Position numbers and translations under genes: made by a program. Below, in pieces: positions 44,897 to 56,140 of a DNA stretch of 64,000 bases. Numbering within the stretch: the first letter of the stretch is position 1; each line of letters begins with the position of its first letter. Source of the stretch: Nitrosospira lacus (GTDB lineage Bacteria > Pseudomonadota > Gammaproteobacteria > Burkholderiales > Nitrosomonadaceae); contig NZ_CP021106.3 in assembly GCF_000355765.4 (NCBI RefSeq), positions 653,137-717,136 of the forward strand, in the 5' to 3' direction. Under the pieces are notes generated by a model. That model worked only from the letters and a program-made list of their open reading frames with translations, was not told the origin of the DNA and did no database searches.

Positions 44897-47722
44897 TCAG
44901 GCATATCGCCGGACTTCGCCCGAGCCGAAAAGGTTGGAGACGCATCGGCCACAGATCGTGGGATGAATGGAATCGACTCCCACATCGCGGCGATAATGCC
45001 AGCAGCGCTCGCATTTCGGATGAGTGCTTGGCGTGACGGAAACCTCCGCCCTCTGCAGCGCTTCCGATCTGACCACACGCGCCTCGGAGGTGACGATGAC
45101 GAGTCGAAGATCGTCGCCCAGCGAATCGAGCAGCAGAAAATCCTCTCCGCCGATATGAATTTCCACCGCGGCGGCAAGCGATGAGCCGATTTCTCCCCGG
45201 CCACGCGAGTCTTCCAACTGCCGTTGCACGTGCGAGCGGAGCTCGCGCAGGCGGGCCCAACGCCGGATCAGCGCTGATTCTTCCGTCTGCAAAGGAAATT
45301 CATGCCAGGTATGCAGCAAGACACTATCGTCTGCGTCGCGCACCAGGTGCTCCCATACCTCCTCGGCGGTAAAACTGAGGATAGGCGCAAACAGGCGCAC
45401 CAGGCTATGGGCGATGTGATACAGCGCAGTTTGCGCAGAGCGGCGCGGGTTACCTTCGGCGGCAGCGGTATATAGCCGGTCCTTGAGAATATCCAGATAG
45501 AAACCACCCAAATCCTCGGAACAGAAATTATGCAGCCGGTGCACCGCCAGGTGGAATTCGTAACGCTCATAATACTGCGTCAGCTCATCCTGAAGCGCCC
45601 GCGTAAAAGCCAGCATATAGCGGTCTATCTCCAGCCATTGCTCCACCGCAACCGCATCCGTGGCAGGATCGAAATCAGCCAGATTGGCGAGAAGAAAACG
45701 CAGCGTATTGCGTATGCGCCGATAACTCTCCACCACCCGCTTCAGGATCTCATCCGAAATGGAAAGCTCGCCGGAATAATCGGTGGATGCCACCCATAGC
45801 CGCAGAATATCCGCGCCCGAGGTATCCATCACCTTTTGCGGAGCAATAACATTCCCCTTGGATTTGCTCATCTTGCGACCATGGCCATCCACCACGAAAC
45901 CGTGGGTGAGCAATGCGTCATAAGGCGCACGTCCGTCAATCACGCAACCCGTCAGAAGCGAGGACTGGAACCAGCCGCGATGCTGGTCGGAGCCCTCCAG
46001 ATAAAGGTCGGCCGGGTATTTGAGGTGGGCATCGGGTTTCAGAACCGTGTCATGCGTGGTCCCGGAATCAAACCACACATCCAGCGTGTCCGGGAGCTTC
46101 TTGTAGTCTTGCGCTTCATCACCCAGCAACTCCGCCGCGTCCAGGCTGAACCATGCTTCTATCCCCTGCTGCTCAACGCGCTGCGCGACTTGCTCCAGCA
46201 ATTCATCGGTACGCGGATGCAAGGCTCCCGTCTCCCTGTGCACGAAGAATGCCATGGGCACGCCCCAGTCCCGCTGGCGCGACACGCACCAATCGGGCCG
46301 GTTCCTGATCATCGCCTCCAGGCGAGCCTTACCCCATGCGGGATAAAACCGCGTGGCTTCCACGGCATTCGAGGCCAGTTCCCGCAGGGTTTTTTCCTGA
46401 GGAGAACCCCCTGCCCAGTGGTCCCGGCCCATACCGATGAACCACTGTGGCGTGGACCGGAAAATGATCGGGGTCTTGTGCCGCCAGCAGTGCGGGTAGC
46501 TATGCTGGATCTTTTCCATGTGCAGCAGGTGCCCACTGGCCCCAAGTATGTCGATCACCACATCGCTGGCTTTCCACACGAACAATCCGCCAACGACCGG
46601 CGTGGCGGCGATGAACTTGCCGTCGTCATCCACTGGGCTGTCATTGGAAAGACCGTACTTCTGGCCGATAAAATAATCGTCCAGCCCATGCGCTGGCGCG
46701 GTATGTACCAGGCCCGTCCCGGCTTCCAGGGTTACGTGCCCGCCGCAGATAATCGGTACCTGCTGCCCGTTGAAGGGATGATTCAACAGGATGCCTTCCA
46801 GCGCCGCACCTTTGCATGTCGCAAGGGTTTCGCCGTGCAGCCCATAGCGATCGAGACACGCTTGCGCCAGATCAGCGGCCAGTATGAGCAGTCCGCGAGG
46901 CGTTTCCACCAGCGCATAATCGAAATCGGGATGTACCGACACCGCCTGATTGGCGGGGAGTGTCCATGGCGTGGTAGTCCAAATGACCGCGTACACCCTG
47001 GTATTTTCAGGTATGGAGATGCCGAAAGCTGCAGCCAGCGGGTGCCGGGGATCATCCTCGGCATTTTGAGCGCGGGAACCAACGACCTCGAAGCCGACAT
47101 CAATCGCCGGCGACGTCTTGTCCTCATATTCGACCTCGGCCTCCGCCAGCGCGGAGCCGCAATCGATGCACCAGTTGACGGGTTTTTGCCCCTGGTAGAG
47201 AAATCCGCTTTTTCGAACCTTCCCAAGCGCGCGGATAATCCCTGCCTCGGTGCCGTAATTCATGGTGAAATACGGACTTTCCCAATCGCCCAGTACGCCG
47301 AGCCGGATAAAATCCGCCTTCTGCCGTGCCACCTGTTCCTGCGCAAAAGCGCGGCAGAGCGCGCGTACCTTGTCCGCAGGCAAGTTTTTTCCGTGTTTTT
47401 TCTCGATCTGGTGCTCGATCGGCAGCCCATGACAATCCCACCCAGGCACATAAGGGGCATCGAAGCCAGCCAGCGTCCTGGCCTTGACGATAATATCCTT
47501 GAGGATTTTATTGACCGCATGGCCGATGTGTATGTCGCCATTGGCATAGGGCGGGCCGTCGTGCAGCACGAATTTGGGACGGCCCCGGCAGACGTCGCGG
47601 ATTCTTTGGTAAAGCTCCTTCTCCTGCCAGGCTTTGAGCATGGCGGGTTCGCGCTTGGCGAGGTCGCCGCGCATGGGAAAAGGCGTGTCGGGCAGGTTGA
47701 GTGTTTTTTTATAATCGGTCAT
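44897..47722 (-). CDS. ileS: Isoleucyl-tRNA synthetase
   Basis: Class-I synthetase of 941 aa. The HIGH motif is in [16 protein letters not shown] and KMSKS is in [13 protein letters not shown]. The editing domain and anticodon-binding region are full length, and the C-terminal zinc site is visible ([12 protein letters not shown] and [11 protein letters not shown]), typical of the bacterial type. It follows ribF by 15 bp and precedes lspA, so it is the middle gene of a three-gene operon. Confidence 0.97.
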   Translation of the reverse strand: MTDYKKTLNLPDTPFPMRGDLAKREPAMLKAWQEKELYQRIRDVCRGRPKFVLHDGPPYANGDIHIGHAVNKILKDIIVKARTLAGFDAPYVPGWDCHGLPIEHQIEKKHGKNLPADKVRALCRAFAQEQVARQKADFIRLGVLGDWESPYFTMNYGTEAGIIRALGKVRKSGFLYQGQKPVNWCIDCGSALAEAEVEYEDKTSPAIDVGFEVVGSRAQNAEDDPRHPLAAAFGISIPENTRVYAVIWTTTPWTLPANQAVSVHPDFDYALVETPRGLLILAADLAQACLDRYGLHGETLATCKGAALEGILLNHPFNGQQVPIICGGHVTLEAGTGLVHTAPAHGLDDYFIGQKYGLSNDSPVDDDGKFIAATPVVGGLFVWKASDVVIDILGASGHLLHMEKIQHSYPHCWRHKTPIIFRSTPQWFIGMGRDHWAGGSPQEKTLRELASNAVEATRFYPAWGKARLEAMIRNRPDWCVSRQRDWGVPMAFFVHRETGALHPRTDELLEQVAQRVEQQGIEAWFSLDAAELLGDEAQDYKKLPDTLDVWFDSGTTHDTVLKPDAHLKYPADLYLEGSDQHRGWFQSSLLTGCVIDGRAPYDALLTHGFVVDGHGRKMSKSKGNVIAPQKVMDTSGADILRLWVASTDYSGELSISDEILKRVVESYRRIRNTLRFLLANLADFDPATDAVAVEQWLEIDRYMLAFTRALQDELTQYYERYEFHLAVHRLHNFCSEDLGGFYLDILKDRLYTAAAEGNPRRSAQTALYHIAHSLVRLFAPILSFTAEEVWEHLVRDADDSVLLHTWHEFPLQTEESALIRRWARLRELRSHVQRQLEDSRGRGEIGSSLAAAVEIHIGGEDFLLLDSLGDDLRLVIVTSEARVVRSEALQRAEVSVTPSTHPKCERCWHYRRDVGVDSIHPTICGRCVSNLFGSGEVRRYA

Positions 47723-47737
47723 GGAATTTAGGCGGCG

Positions 47738-48748
47738 TCAGTTCAATCTATGCAAGCGATTTTTTTCAACGGCAGCAGAAAATGCCGGCGCGACCGAAGC
47801 AAAGTAGTGCCTGGCCTGCTCAACGTCTCGCGCTATCTGCCGGGTAAGTGTTTCCAGATCGGGATATTTTTCCTCATTCCGCAGCTTGCGCAGAAAATGC
47901 ACGCGCAAATGACGGCCGTAAATATCCTCAGCGAAATCGAACAGGTGGACCTCCAGCACCGGCTTGCCATTCTCATGCACGGTCGGACGCACACCCAGGC
48001 TGGCTACGCCTCGCATCGCCCGCATCGACTTGGGCGAGGGCAACGCTGTTACGCCTTGGGGACCCACTTCGACTTCTACCGCAAAAATACCCGACAGCGG
48101 AGGCCGGTTGTGCTTCAACTGGATGTTGGCCGTGGGGAAGCCAAGTTTCTTGCCAAGCCTGTCGCCACTCACCACCCGCCCGCTGATACCATAGGACCGC
48201 CCCAGCAGGCGCCTGACAAGGTCCAGATCGCCATCCGCCAATGCTTCCCGAACCGCCGTGCTCGAAACTCGCAAACCATCCACGGCGTAGGCGGGCATTT
48301 CTTCGACCTCGAAACCGCATTCGTCGGAAAAAGCTTTCAGCATGGCGAAATCACCGGCACGGCGGGCGCCAAAGCGAAAATCATCGCCCACCAGAATCCA
48401 CCTGACGGCAAGCCCGCGCCGCAGGATGCGGACAATGAAATCTTCCGCGCTGATCCTGGCGAAATCGAAATTGAAGCGGCATATCTGCACCCGATCCACG
48501 CCCGCCGCCGCCAGCAACTCCAGCTTCTCGCGCAAACTGGTAAGCCGCGTGGGTGCTTGGTCCGGCGCGAAAAACTCGCGCGGATGCGGCTCGAAAATCA
48601 TGACACAAGCACCAAGATGGAGCCGGCTGGCCGCTTCCTTCAGACGGACGAGCATCGCCTGATGACCCAGATGCACCCCATCGAAATTGCCTATGGTAAG
48701 CGCAACGGGAGCTTCGGCTTGAACGGGGATGCCTCGGGAAACACGCAT
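47738..48748 (-). CDS. ribF: Bifunctional riboflavin kinase / FAD synthetase RibF
   Basis: A 336-residue enzyme making FMN and FAD. The N-terminal FAD synthetase domain shows IGNFDGVHLGHQAML and MIFEPHPREFF; the C-terminal flavokinase domain shows GRVVSGDRLGKKLGFPTANI and later EVHLFDFAEDIYGRHLRVHF. It is first in the ribF-ileS-lspA operon and is transcribed away from the tRNA-Phe region. No FMN riboswitch was recognised upstream. Confidence 0.95.
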   Translation of the reverse strand: MRVSRGIPVQAEAPVALTIGNFDGVHLGHQAMLVRLKEAASRLHLGACVMIFEPHPREFFAPDQAPTRLTSLREKLELLAAAGVDRVQICRFNFDFARISAEDFIVRILRRGLAVRWILVGDDFRFGARRAGDFAMLKAFSDECGFEVEEMPAYAVDGLRVSSTAVREALADGDLDLVRRLLGRSYGISGRVVSGDRLGKKLGFPTANIQLKHNRPPLSGIFAVEVEVGPQGVTALPSPKSMRAMRGVASLGVRPTVHENGKPVLEVHLFDFAEDIYGRHLRVHFLRKLRNEEKYPDLETLTRQIARDVEQARHYFASVAPAFSAAVEKNRLHRLN

Positions 48749-49071
48749 GACACGATGCCGCTAAAAGCTTGAATTGTAGCCTGTCGCGGGCAAGCGGGTC
48801 TATACGGTGTTTACATAAATAACGGATGCGCTCTTTCGGAAGTGGATGAGACCAACGACACCGGCGCGGAGGTTCGCAGTCGCGCTCGCGTCCTTCGGCA
48901 GACCGTTCTGCGGTGTGCGCTTGTGTTCCAATGAGTTTTGCGCTGTGCTAGAATTGCGCACTCCTAAAAGCATGATCGTACCCGCTGGCGGGTAGGTAAA
49001 TTTCATACTGTGAGGATGCGTTAGCTGCTGAAGTTGATATCCTTATGTCACGGAATGAATAGGTTTCAAAT

Positions 49072-49214
49072 GGCCAAGTAGCTCAGTCGGTAGAGCAGAG
49101 GACTGGCAACATGTCTCGACATGTATCATGGCGAGATCTGTTGGAGTGAAGGCTAACGTGACCTTGGGCACGTTAAGTCCGGTGCAACCGGGCGGCCGGA
49201 GCTAAAATCCTTGT
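49072..49214 (+). pseudogene. Interrupted partial tRNA-Phe copy with structured insert
   Basis: Bases 49072-49105 repeat the first 34 nt of the intact tRNA-Phe exactly (acceptor 5' strand, D-arm, anticodon arm up to G34). A 98-nt insert (49106-49203) follows, then AAAATCCTTGT (49204-49214) resumes the anticodon arm; the T-arm and acceptor 3' strand are missing. With nine upstream bases the direct repeat is 43 bp (49063-49105 and 49234-49276). The insert has three perfect hairpins: ACATGT around CTCG, TAACGTG with CACGTTA, and CCGGT with ACCGG. It cannot make a functional tRNA as it stands; origin unclear. Confidence 0.75.
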
Positions 49215-49242
49215 AATGGAAAGTAGTAAATGTGTTTCAAAT

Positions 49243-49318
<76 letters not shown>

Positions 49319-49325
49319 ATAAATC

Positions 49326-49356
49326 AAAGGATTAGCTTAACCGCTAGTCCTTTTTT
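49326..49356 (+). terminator. Terminator of the tRNA-Phe transcript
   Basis: GGATTAGC pairs with GCTAGTCC (8 bp with one G-T pair) around a TTAACC loop, followed by TTTTTT. Confidence 0.85.
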
Positions 49357-49903
49357 ATTTTATTGGGGTAACGCGAGTCCCGGATTAATTTATGAATTTA
49401 GTATTTAATTGAAAATTAAACACCGTATTTAATCGCGTGCGTTCCACATAGGGTAATTACAAGTTTCCTAATTTCATATTAGGAAGCAGTCTGCCTCTGC
49501 TTGCGTGAGTTTTCCGGTCGCTTCTGCCACACTGGTAAAAGCATTGTGGCGTTGGTGACGGCTTGTTGTTTGATGTGTGTTGTAATTTCTGTGGTCCCCT
49601 TAGCAATGCCGCTTCAATTGCACGCTTTCGAGCAACCACTGAAGCGCTCTATCTCGTTCCGATCAGCCTCTGATACTGCCGCTTGGTCTGCACGCTGTCT
49701 TCTTCGCGCCAATAAAGAAAAATCTAATCATACCCTGCGTTAAATTCCAAAAGAAACTTGACTCTTAGCATTAAGCTTTTGGGGATATTATGTTTGAGAA
49801 CTGTTATCTGCTTAGGCTTTTCAAGAGTTATTCGAGTATGCCCTTTCCAATAATCAATTAACTATAAGAACCCCTGCTTCATCTCCTTGGGGATTACGTC
49901 GGG
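49357..49903. other. Region without a supported gene
   Basis: No intact gene. On the minus strand, overlapping frames around 49460-49640 give short fragments such as EITTHIKQQAVTNA and NAFTSVAEATGKLTQAEAD that read like one protein broken by a frameshift; they are vaguely phasin-like, but this is not secure. An 80-codon plus-strand frame (49501-49743) with one hydrophobic stretch has no support. Confidence 0.35.
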
Positions 49904-50992
49904 CTAGCCCACAGAAACACCCCCCTCTTTCCCCTTCCTCCACAAATAAGCAGGCCTGTTCCAGCCGCTCTCCACCCATCTGAAAAATAGAGCGCCACCC
50001 AGAATGCTGACGCCTAAAGCCAGGATCATCCCGAATGCATTCGTGACAGGCTGATCCGGAAAAAGGCGAAAGAATGTTGCGTTGACTATCAGGCACAGGG
50101 GGAAGTGAACCAGGAATATGGAGTAGGAAATACGGCCGAGAGTGCTTAGAAAATTCGGTATAGGCAAATCTTGCAGTACGGAGCGATATTGCCTGGCAAG
50201 ACCCAACGTCAGCATTACAATTCCCGCAATCGCAATGCGGGATCTGAAGTCTACCAGCAAGGCGGCCGCGATCATCACAACCAGCAGCAGCATGAGCCAG
50301 AGAGATTGTTGCCTGCTCGAAGCCCAATAAACCAGAATCCCGAGACCGAATGACCCAAAGAAATAGAAAGCGGTTTCGTCCAGGGAAGTATCCCGGTTAA
50401 ACACAAACAGCGAGGCTAAGGTTAAGCCGGTAATCAAAACCAGACCGGCTGCTTTCAGGTTCGGGTATCCGCGCTGGATTTGTCTTGATAGCCAGAGCAG
50501 GATCACGGTAACGGCGAACAATTGGAAATCGATCGCTACATACCAGACGCCTGCCGATAGCGCCTCCTGATCGAGCAAATCGTGCAGTAAAAATGCATGG
50601 GCCAGAAACTGGAAGGGTTCAGCCGCGTGAGGGATGGAATCGTGGACCATCCAGCTTCTTGCGATGGCCGCACATCCGATCGCCAGGATCAAGGCGGCGA
50701 GATACGGCACGACCAGTCTGAAGTAGCGTTGCTTGATGGCCTGAATGGGGTGGGCCACGAGTAATTCACCGCCCGGCGCATGTTTCCCGGCAAACAAAAA
50801 ACCCGCTACGACAAGAAATACTTGTACAGCCATTCTTCCGTATTCGTAAAGTCCATCGATCAAACCAGGAAACAGCGGATATGCTATCTCCGACATGGGG
50901 CCATAGGCCGCCAGGTGATGCAACACAATCAATATGCAGGCGATGGCCTTGAGGGCATCCACAAGGGGTATCCTCGTAATGTCAGCGTGCAT
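49904..50992 (-). CDS. Acyltransferase-3 family membrane protein
   Basis: A 362-residue protein with about ten membrane helices and the N-terminal signature of the OafA/NodX acyltransferase-3 family: VDALKAIACILIVLHHLA with the catalytic-type His, followed by a second helix and GRMAVQVFLVVAGFLFAGK. Members transfer acyl groups (often acetyl) to cell-surface sugars. It may decorate exopolysaccharide or lipopolysaccharide; the nearby EpsA-type regulator fits a surface-polysaccharide context. No adjacent glycan gene pins down the acceptor. Confidence 0.87.
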   Translation of the reverse strand: MHADITRIPLVDALKAIACILIVLHHLAAYGPMSEIAYPLFPGLIDGLYEYGRMAVQVFLVVAGFLFAGKHAPGGELLVAHPIQAIKQRYFRLVVPYLAALILAIGCAAIARSWMVHDSIPHAAEPFQFLAHAFLLHDLLDQEALSAGVWYVAIDFQLFAVTVILLWLSRQIQRGYPNLKAAGLVLITGLTLASLFVFNRDTSLDETAFYFFGSFGLGILVYWASSRQQSLWLMLLLVVMIAAALLVDFRSRIAIAGIVMLTLGLARQYRSVLQDLPIPNFLSTLGRISYSIFLVHFPLCLIVNATFFRLFPDQPVTNAFGMILALGVSILGGALFFRWVESGWNRPAYLWRKGKEGGVSVG

Positions 50993-51263
50993 GTTGCGTG
51001 GAATTAATCAGAGAGATTTTGTGGCGGATGGGATGAGATTTGCAGAACAGATGCCGAGCTCCTTATGACCCATCGCGATGCATGGCCGGGAAAGGAGAAA
51101 CAGGACTTTGGCATGGTATTGGCTCGGATTTTCGCTTGGAGCTGGTTTTTCTCGACAGCGTTAGTCCCCTTTTGGGGCGTGGTTATTCTATTAGAATTTT
51201 GTAGTCCGTAGAAAAATTTTATTGACTGATTAATGGGCTTTAATTATTTGTTGAAACCGGGCT

Positions 51264-52067
51264 TCAGCTACCCCGCTTGCGGATCTGTGCGATCTTTATA
51301 ACGGCTTGCATTCGAGTGGCAACATCGAGTGCTTTGAAGACATGCTGCAGGTGATTTTTAACCGTAAATACGCTTATACCTAAAATACTGGCAATTTCCA
51401 GGTTGGTTTTGCCTATCCTTACCCAATTCATAATCTCTATTTCACGCTTGCTCAACCCCCAGTATTCTCCAGCTTGCGGTTGATCTGCCAATACAGGCGC
51501 ATTGAACTCAGGATGGGCAAGGGGGGTTACCTGGCTTAACGCCGTGTCAAGATAAGGTAGAAGAATCTGCATTGCGCCAAGCGAGTCGTGAAGCTTTCTT
51601 TCCGAGCTGAAGATAATATAAAGGCAGTCCTGGTCTGACCTTTCGTCGATCAGGCCATGTACCAGTAAAGTTCGCATGCCTTGTAATGCTTTGCCGAGGG
51701 GACACGAAAGGCCCCCTTCTTCCAGCAGGAAACCGGAGTCGCCGACACCGAGTGTATAGGGTAATTTTCCCAGTTCGACCCAGCGATTAAACAATCCTTG
51801 CAATAGCGGGGAGAGTGTTTGCGGATTGGAGTATTCGGTTCTGATTCCAGGCAATGCTGAAACGATGTCATAGCAAATCAACTTTGATGTGAAATCACCC
51901 CATGCGGAAATCAGGATTTCATGCGGCAGATAGTGTTGCAATTCTCCTTGCAGCCATGCCAGCAACTCCTTGTGCCGGCTTACGCCTATCGCTTCCGTAA
52001 TGATGCGGTGGTAACGGTCGAGATGCTCGGCGGATAAGGTAGAGAGCTGATCCATTTTATAGGTCAT
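51264..52067 (-). CDS. epsA: EpsA-type LuxR-family regulator
   Basis: A 267-residue transcription regulator with an N-terminal sensory-like region (HRIITEAIGVSRHKELLAWL, then LPHEILISAWGDF) and a C-terminal LuxR helix-turn-helix (LSKREIEIMNWVRIGKTNLE, IASILGISVFTVKNHLQHVF). It fits the EpsA regulators associated with exosortase/PEP-CTERM exopolysaccharide loci of betaproteobacteria. Here it is a lone gene, about 27 kb from the XrtA block. No receiver Asp pattern is seen, so it is not a classic response regulator. Start ATG at 52067; an alternative is four codons in. Confidence 0.8.
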   Translation of the reverse strand: MTYKMDQLSTLSAEHLDRYHRIITEAIGVSRHKELLAWLQGELQHYLPHEILISAWGDFTSKLICYDIVSALPGIRTEYSNPQTLSPLLQGLFNRWVELGKLPYTLGVGDSGFLLEEGGLSCPLGKALQGMRTLLVHGLIDERSDQDCLYIIFSSERKLHDSLGAMQILLPYLDTALSQVTPLAHPEFNAPVLADQPQAGEYWGLSKREIEIMNWVRIGKTNLEIASILGISVFTVKNHLQHVFKALDVATRMQAVIKIAQIRKRGS

Positions 52068-52491
52068 GCTTTACGCGTGGTGGCCAGGCAATATCCGATG
52101 CGGGGCTTTGTAACCCCCTGCGGCGTGGTATCGCCAGCATCATGCTTGATACCGTTTCTTTGGGAAAGCAAGTTTCGTTCCCACAATTGATTCTAATTGT
52201 AAACAGTAACTTAACTGATGCGAAAAGGGGAGTCTGGAGAATATGTAAATAATGGCGACAACGATGACGGCCCACGTGAAAAAGCATGTCAGGAATCGCG
52301 AGGCCATCCCTATGGAGAAATGAGCGGCAAGGACGCGAACCAGGCGTGATATCCCCATCTAGCGCCTCATATTTTTCTGCATACCTGAAACTCTTCTGCG
52401 TAAAAACCCTTCTAATTGATGGTATTCAAACGCTTGTAATACTATAATCAGCGGATTTTCAGAATCTTCCCGGTTGCTTACATTGTCTTCC

Positions 52492-53745
52492 ATGCAGCTA
52501 TTTGCCTTTGGCATTAATCATCAGACCGCGCCGCTGGATGTCCGGGAGCAGGTTTCATTTCCGGAAGATGCGATGGAGCGCGCGCTGCAGGATTTTGTGG
52601 GCCACCGTCCGGTAAGAGAGGCCGCGATCGTTTCAACCTGCAATCGCACCGAGATTTATTGCAGCACCGACAAACCGGAAGAGGCAACGCACTGGCTGGC
52701 GGATTTCCACCACTTGCAGGCACGCGAACTGGAACCGTATCTTTATAAGCTGCCTCGTGAAAAAGCGGTCAAGCATGCCTTTCGGGTGGCCAGCGGACTG
52801 GATTCCATGGTGCTGGGCGAGCCGCAGATACTCGGCCAATTAAAGAATGCGGTAAAGTCCGCCGAGCATGCCGGCACGCTCGGGATGTTGTTGCACAAGC
52901 TGTTTCAGCGTACTTTCTTCGTCGCCAAGGAAGTTCGCAGCTCCACCGAGATCGGCGCGAATTCTGTCTCCATGGCTGCTGCCGCCACGCGGCTGGCCGA
53001 GCGGATTTTTGGCGACATCGGCGAGCAGCGCGTATTGTTTATCGGCGCGGGGGAAATGATCGAGCTATGCGCCAGTCATTTCGCCGCGCGTCATCCGAAG
53101 CGCATCACCGTCGCCAATCGTACCAGTGAGCGCGCACAGGTTCTGGCGCATCGTTTCAATGCGCAGGCGATTACGCTGAATGAGCTTCCCGAACAATTGG
53201 CATTGCACGATATTGTGGTGACCTGTACCGCGAGCACGCTGCCCATACTGGGTAAGGGCATGGTGGAGCGTGCGATCAAGGCGCGCAAGCATCGCCCGAT
53301 TTTTATGGTGGACCTGGCAGTGCCGCGAGATGTCGAGCCGGAAGTGGCGGAACTGGATGATGTGTTTCTCTACTCCGTGGACGATCTTGCCGACATCGTC
53401 AAGGAAGGATTGGATTCACGCCAAGGCGCGGTAGCCCAAGCCGAGGCGATTATCGACTCGAATGTGATCAATTTCATGCACTGGCTGGAGTCGCGCGAGC
53501 TGGTTCCCACCATCCGCGCATTGCGTGATCAGGCCGAACGATATCGGCGCCACGAGCTGGAGCGGGCCAGGAAGCTTCTGGCCAAGGGCGAAGATCCCCA
53601 GAAAATCATGGAATCCCTGAGCAACGGCCTGACCAACAAATTTCTGCATCTTCCCTCTTACGCGCTCAATCATGCCGCGGCGGAAGAACGTGACGATCTC
53701 GTCGATCTGATCAACCGCCTGTACCACCTCCACCGTCCAGAATGA
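52492..53745 (+). CDS. hemA: Glutamyl-tRNA reductase HemA
   Basis: First committed enzyme of C5 tetrapyrrole synthesis, reducing Glu-tRNA to glutamate-1-semialdehyde. The N-terminus [19 protein letters not shown] leads to the catalytic Cys in [13 protein letters not shown]; the NADPH domain shows [17 protein letters not shown] and [11 protein letters not shown], and the dimerisation helix ends the 417-residue protein. The ATG at 52492 fits homologues. prfA overlaps its stop by 4 bp, the common hemA-prfA-prmC order. Haem demand is high here because of the multihaem cytochromes. Confidence 0.96.
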   Translation: MQLFAFGINHQTAPLDVREQVSFPEDAMERALQDFVGHRPVREAAIVSTCNRTEIYCSTDKPEEATHWLADFHHLQARELEPYLYKLPREKAVKHAFRVASGLDSMVLGEPQILGQLKNAVKSAEHAGTLGMLLHKLFQRTFFVAKEVRSSTEIGANSVSMAAAATRLAERIFGDIGEQRVLFIGAGEMIELCASHFAARHPKRITVANRTSERAQVLAHRFNAQAITLNELPEQLALHDIVVTCTASTLPILGKGMVERAIKARKHRPIFMVDLAVPRDVEPEVAELDDVFLYSVDDLADIVKEGLDSRQGAVAQAEAIIDSNVINFMHWLESRELVPTIRALRDQAERYRRHELERARKLLAKGEDPQKIMESLSNGLTNKFLHLPSYALNHAAAEERDDLVDLINRLYHLHRPE

Positions 53746-54818
53746 ATAAAAGTATCGCTGCCAAGCTCACGCAGCTCAGCGTGCGCCTGGAGGAGTTGAA
53801 TCGTCTGCTGAGCAGCGAAACCATCACCGCCAATCTCGATAATTATCGCAAACTGACGCGTGAGCGGGCAGAGATCGCGCCTGTAGTGGAGCTTTACAAT
53901 GCCTATCTCCAGAGCGAGCGCGATATTCAAACCGCGCAGGGGATGTGCGGCGACGCCGAAATGCGCGAGTTTGCCGACGCCGAAATGCGCGAGGGCAAGG
54001 AGAGGCTCACGCAGATCGGGGCGGAATTGCAGAAACAGCTACTGCCCAAGGATCCCAACGACGAGCGCAGTATTTTTCTCGAAATCCGTGCCGGGACAGG
54101 CGGGGACGAATCCGCGTTATTCGCGGGTGATTTGTTTCGCATGTATGCGCGCTTCGCGGAGCGCCAGCGCTGGCAGGTGGAAATTATTTCGCAAAGCCCG
54201 TCCGAAGCGGGGGGGTACAAGGAAATCATCGCCAAGATCATCGGTAACGGCGCTTATTCCAAACTCAAGTTCGAATCAGGCGGTCATCGTGTGCAACGTG
54301 TGCCCGCTACCGAGACTCAGGGTCGTATTCACACGTCCGCCTGTACCGTCGCGGTAATGCCCGAGGCGGACGAAATCATGGATGTGGTGCTGAATCCGGC
54401 GGAATTAAGAATTGATACCTTTCGCGCTTCCGGCGCGGGCGGTCAGCATATCAACAAGACGGATTCCGCGGTGCGTATCACCCACTTGCCGACCGGTATC
54501 GTGGTCGAGTGCCAGGATGGACGCTCGCAGCACAAGAACAAGGCACAGGCGATGAGCGTTCTGGCCGCGCGCATCCGCGATAAGCAAACGCAGGAACAGC
54601 AGAGCAAACAGGCGGCTACCCGCAAATCGCTTATCGGTAGCGGCGACCGCGCGGGACGCATTCGTACCTATAACTTTCCGCAAGGCCGAATAACCGATCA
54701 CCGAGTCAATCTCACGCTTTACAAGATCGAGCAGATCATGGATGGAGACTTGAGCGAACTGTGCTCAGCACTCATGTCCGAGCATCAGGCAGAGCAATTG
54801 GCGGCGATGGGCGAGTAG
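53742..54818 (+). CDS. prfA: Peptide chain release factor 1
   Basis: Reads UAA and UAG stop codons. The 358-residue protein has the GGQ peptidyl-hydrolysis motif in [20 protein letters not shown] and the stop-codon-reading tip region ([14 protein letters not shown] with a PxT-type motif). It starts within the hemA stop (ATGA overlap). A short 24-bp tandem near-duplication encodes [14 protein letters not shown] at about residues 71-84. It is the substrate of the methyltransferase encoded next, which modifies the GGQ glutamine. Confidence 0.96.
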   Translation: MNKSIAAKLTQLSVRLEELNRLLSSETITANLDNYRKLTRERAEIAPVVELYNAYLQSERDIQTAQGMCGDAEMREFADAEMREGKERLTQIGAELQKQLLPKDPNDERSIFLEIRAGTGGDESALFAGDLFRMYARFAERQRWQVEIISQSPSEAGGYKEIIAKIIGNGAYSKLKFESGGHRVQRVPATETQGRIHTSACTVAVMPEADEIMDVVLNPAELRIDTFRASGAGGQHINKTDSAVRITHLPTGIVVECQDGRSQHKNKAQAMSVLAARIRDKQTQEQQSKQAATRKSLIGSGDRAGRIRTYNFPQGRITDHRVNLTLYKIEQIMDGDLSELCSALMSEHQAEQLAAMGE

Positions 54819-54867
54819 GCGATCTCGGTATTAAACTCCCATTTTTGCGCGATTATTGAATCCCGCG

Positions 54868-55728
54868 ATGCCGCAAATCACCATATTGCAAGCGCTCCAC
54901 CAAGCGCGCCGGGACATTGGCGATACCGACGCGCGGATGCTGCTGCAAAGTGTGCTCAGCGTCAGCCCCGCCCATCTGGCCACCCATCCCGAGCAAGAGC
55001 TTACTGCGGAACAAGCGCAATCTTTTTGCCTGTTGACGACACGGCGCGTTCATGGCGAGCCGGTCGCCTATCTTGTGGGAAAACGTGAGTTTTACAGCCT
55101 GGATTTCAATGTTACGCCGGCGGTACTCATTCCCCGGCCCGAAACCGAATTGCTGGTGGATTTGGCGTTGCAACGGATTTCTCCGGACCGTCCTTGCAAG
55201 GTTCTTGACTTGGGGACCGGAAGTGGCGCCATCGCATTGACCCTAGCCAGGCATCGTCCGCTAGCCGATATCGTGGCGGTGGATTTCTCGTCCGATGCCG
55301 TGGCCGTAGCCAAAATGAATGCCCGGCAGCTCAATGTGAGCAATGTGCGCATCATCGAAGCCGATTGGTTTGGTGGGCTTTCCGGGGAAAGATTCGATCT
55401 CATTGTCTCCAATCCTCCCTACATTGCCAGCGGTGACCCTCATCTCGCTCAGGGCGACCTGCGCTTCGAGCCTCGCATGGCACTCACGGGAGAAGCAGGT
55501 AGCGACGGCCTTGACTGCATTCGCTGCATCATCACGTCCGCTCCCCGTTATCTGGTTGCGGACGGTGTGCTGCTGTTCGAACATGGCTATGATCAGGCGC
55601 AAGCATGCAGGCATCTGCTGGGTAAAGCGGGTTTCCGCGGGGTGTTTTCCCATCCTGATCTGGCAGGCATAATGCGGATCAGTGGCGGACGGCTTGGAAG
55701 TTTCCCGCGAGAAGCTGTTAGAATGTGA
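54868..55728 (+). CDS. prmC: Release factor glutamine methyltransferase PrmC
   Basis: SAM-dependent N5-glutamine methyltransferase acting on the GGQ of RF1/RF2 (286 aa). The SAM motif is VLDLGTGSGAIALTLA, the substrate-Gln motif NPPY is in IVSNPPYIASGDPH, and the N-terminal helical domain is present. The ATG at 54868 is preferred; a TTG at 54856 would add four residues. It lies 49 bp after prfA, its target gene. Confidence 0.95.
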   Translation: MPQITILQALHQARRDIGDTDARMLLQSVLSVSPAHLATHPEQELTAEQAQSFCLLTTRRVHGEPVAYLVGKREFYSLDFNVTPAVLIPRPETELLVDLALQRISPDRPCKVLDLGTGSGAIALTLARHRPLADIVAVDFSSDAVAVAKMNARQLNVSNVRIIEADWFGGLSGERFDLIVSNPPYIASGDPHLAQGDLRFEPRMALTGEAGSDGLDCIRCIITSAPRYLVADGVLLFEHGYDQAQACRHLLGKAGFRGVFSHPDLAGIMRISGGRLGSFPREAVRM

Positions 55729-55831
55729 TGTTGGGATATATTGACCGAGATGAATGAACCCTATCTCTTGAAAAACAGTTTCATTTCCCATAATCTGATT
55801 TCAGATTGATTAAATTGACGAGGAGCCAGAC

Positions 55832-56140
55832 ATGAATACGCAAGAAACCATCAAACAGCAAGTGACCACCCATCCCGTGGTGCTCTACATGAAAGGTACG
55901 CCGCAAGCCCCCCAGTGCGGTTTCTCCGCCCATGCGGTGAAAGTCCTCAATGCGTGCGGGGTGGATAATCTTTTCGCGGTGGACGTGCTTGCCGAACCGG
56001 AAATCCGGCAGGGCATCAAGGAGTACTCAAGCTGGCCGACCATTCCGCAGCTTTATATCAACGGCGAGTTTGTCGGTGGGTCCGACATCGTGACGGAAAT
56101 GTACCAGAGCGGTGAACTGCAGAAGCTGCTTCAGAAATGA
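55832..56140 (+). CDS. grxD: Monothiol glutaredoxin GrxD (Grx4)
   Basis: A 102-residue CGFS-type glutaredoxin (PQCGFSAHAVKVL) with the glutathione-binding TIPQLYINGEFVGGSDIV. Such proteins bind and pass on [2Fe-2S] clusters and work with BolA-type partners. A good GAGGAG site precedes the ATG. It stands alone, with about 100 bp to prmC. The downstream stretch contains several ACCGATA/CCGATAAG repeats of no clear meaning. Confidence 0.94.
   Translation: MNTQETIKQQVTTHPVVLYMKGTPQAPQCGFSAHAVKVLNACGVDNLFAVDVLAEPEIRQGIKEYSSWPTIPQLYINGEFVGGSDIVTEMYQSGELQKLLQK

Noticed and set aside
45836-47731. A 631-codon open frame on the plus strand opposite ileS
   Set aside because: ileS is full length with HIGH, KMSKS and zinc motifs; the opposite frame has no recognisable domain or ribosome-binding site.
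49106-49203. Insert in the tRNA-Phe copy as a classical group I or group II intron
   Set aside because: It is only 98 nt, does not end in G, lacks recognisable P/Q/R/S or domain V sequences, and the 3' half of the tRNA is missing, so splicing could not restore a tRNA.
53952-53993. Repeat of GACGCCGAAATGCGCGAG in prfA as a recent tandem duplication
   Set aside because: The repeated residues align with normal RF1 sequence in this region and do not lengthen the protein, so it is probably coincidence of codon choice.
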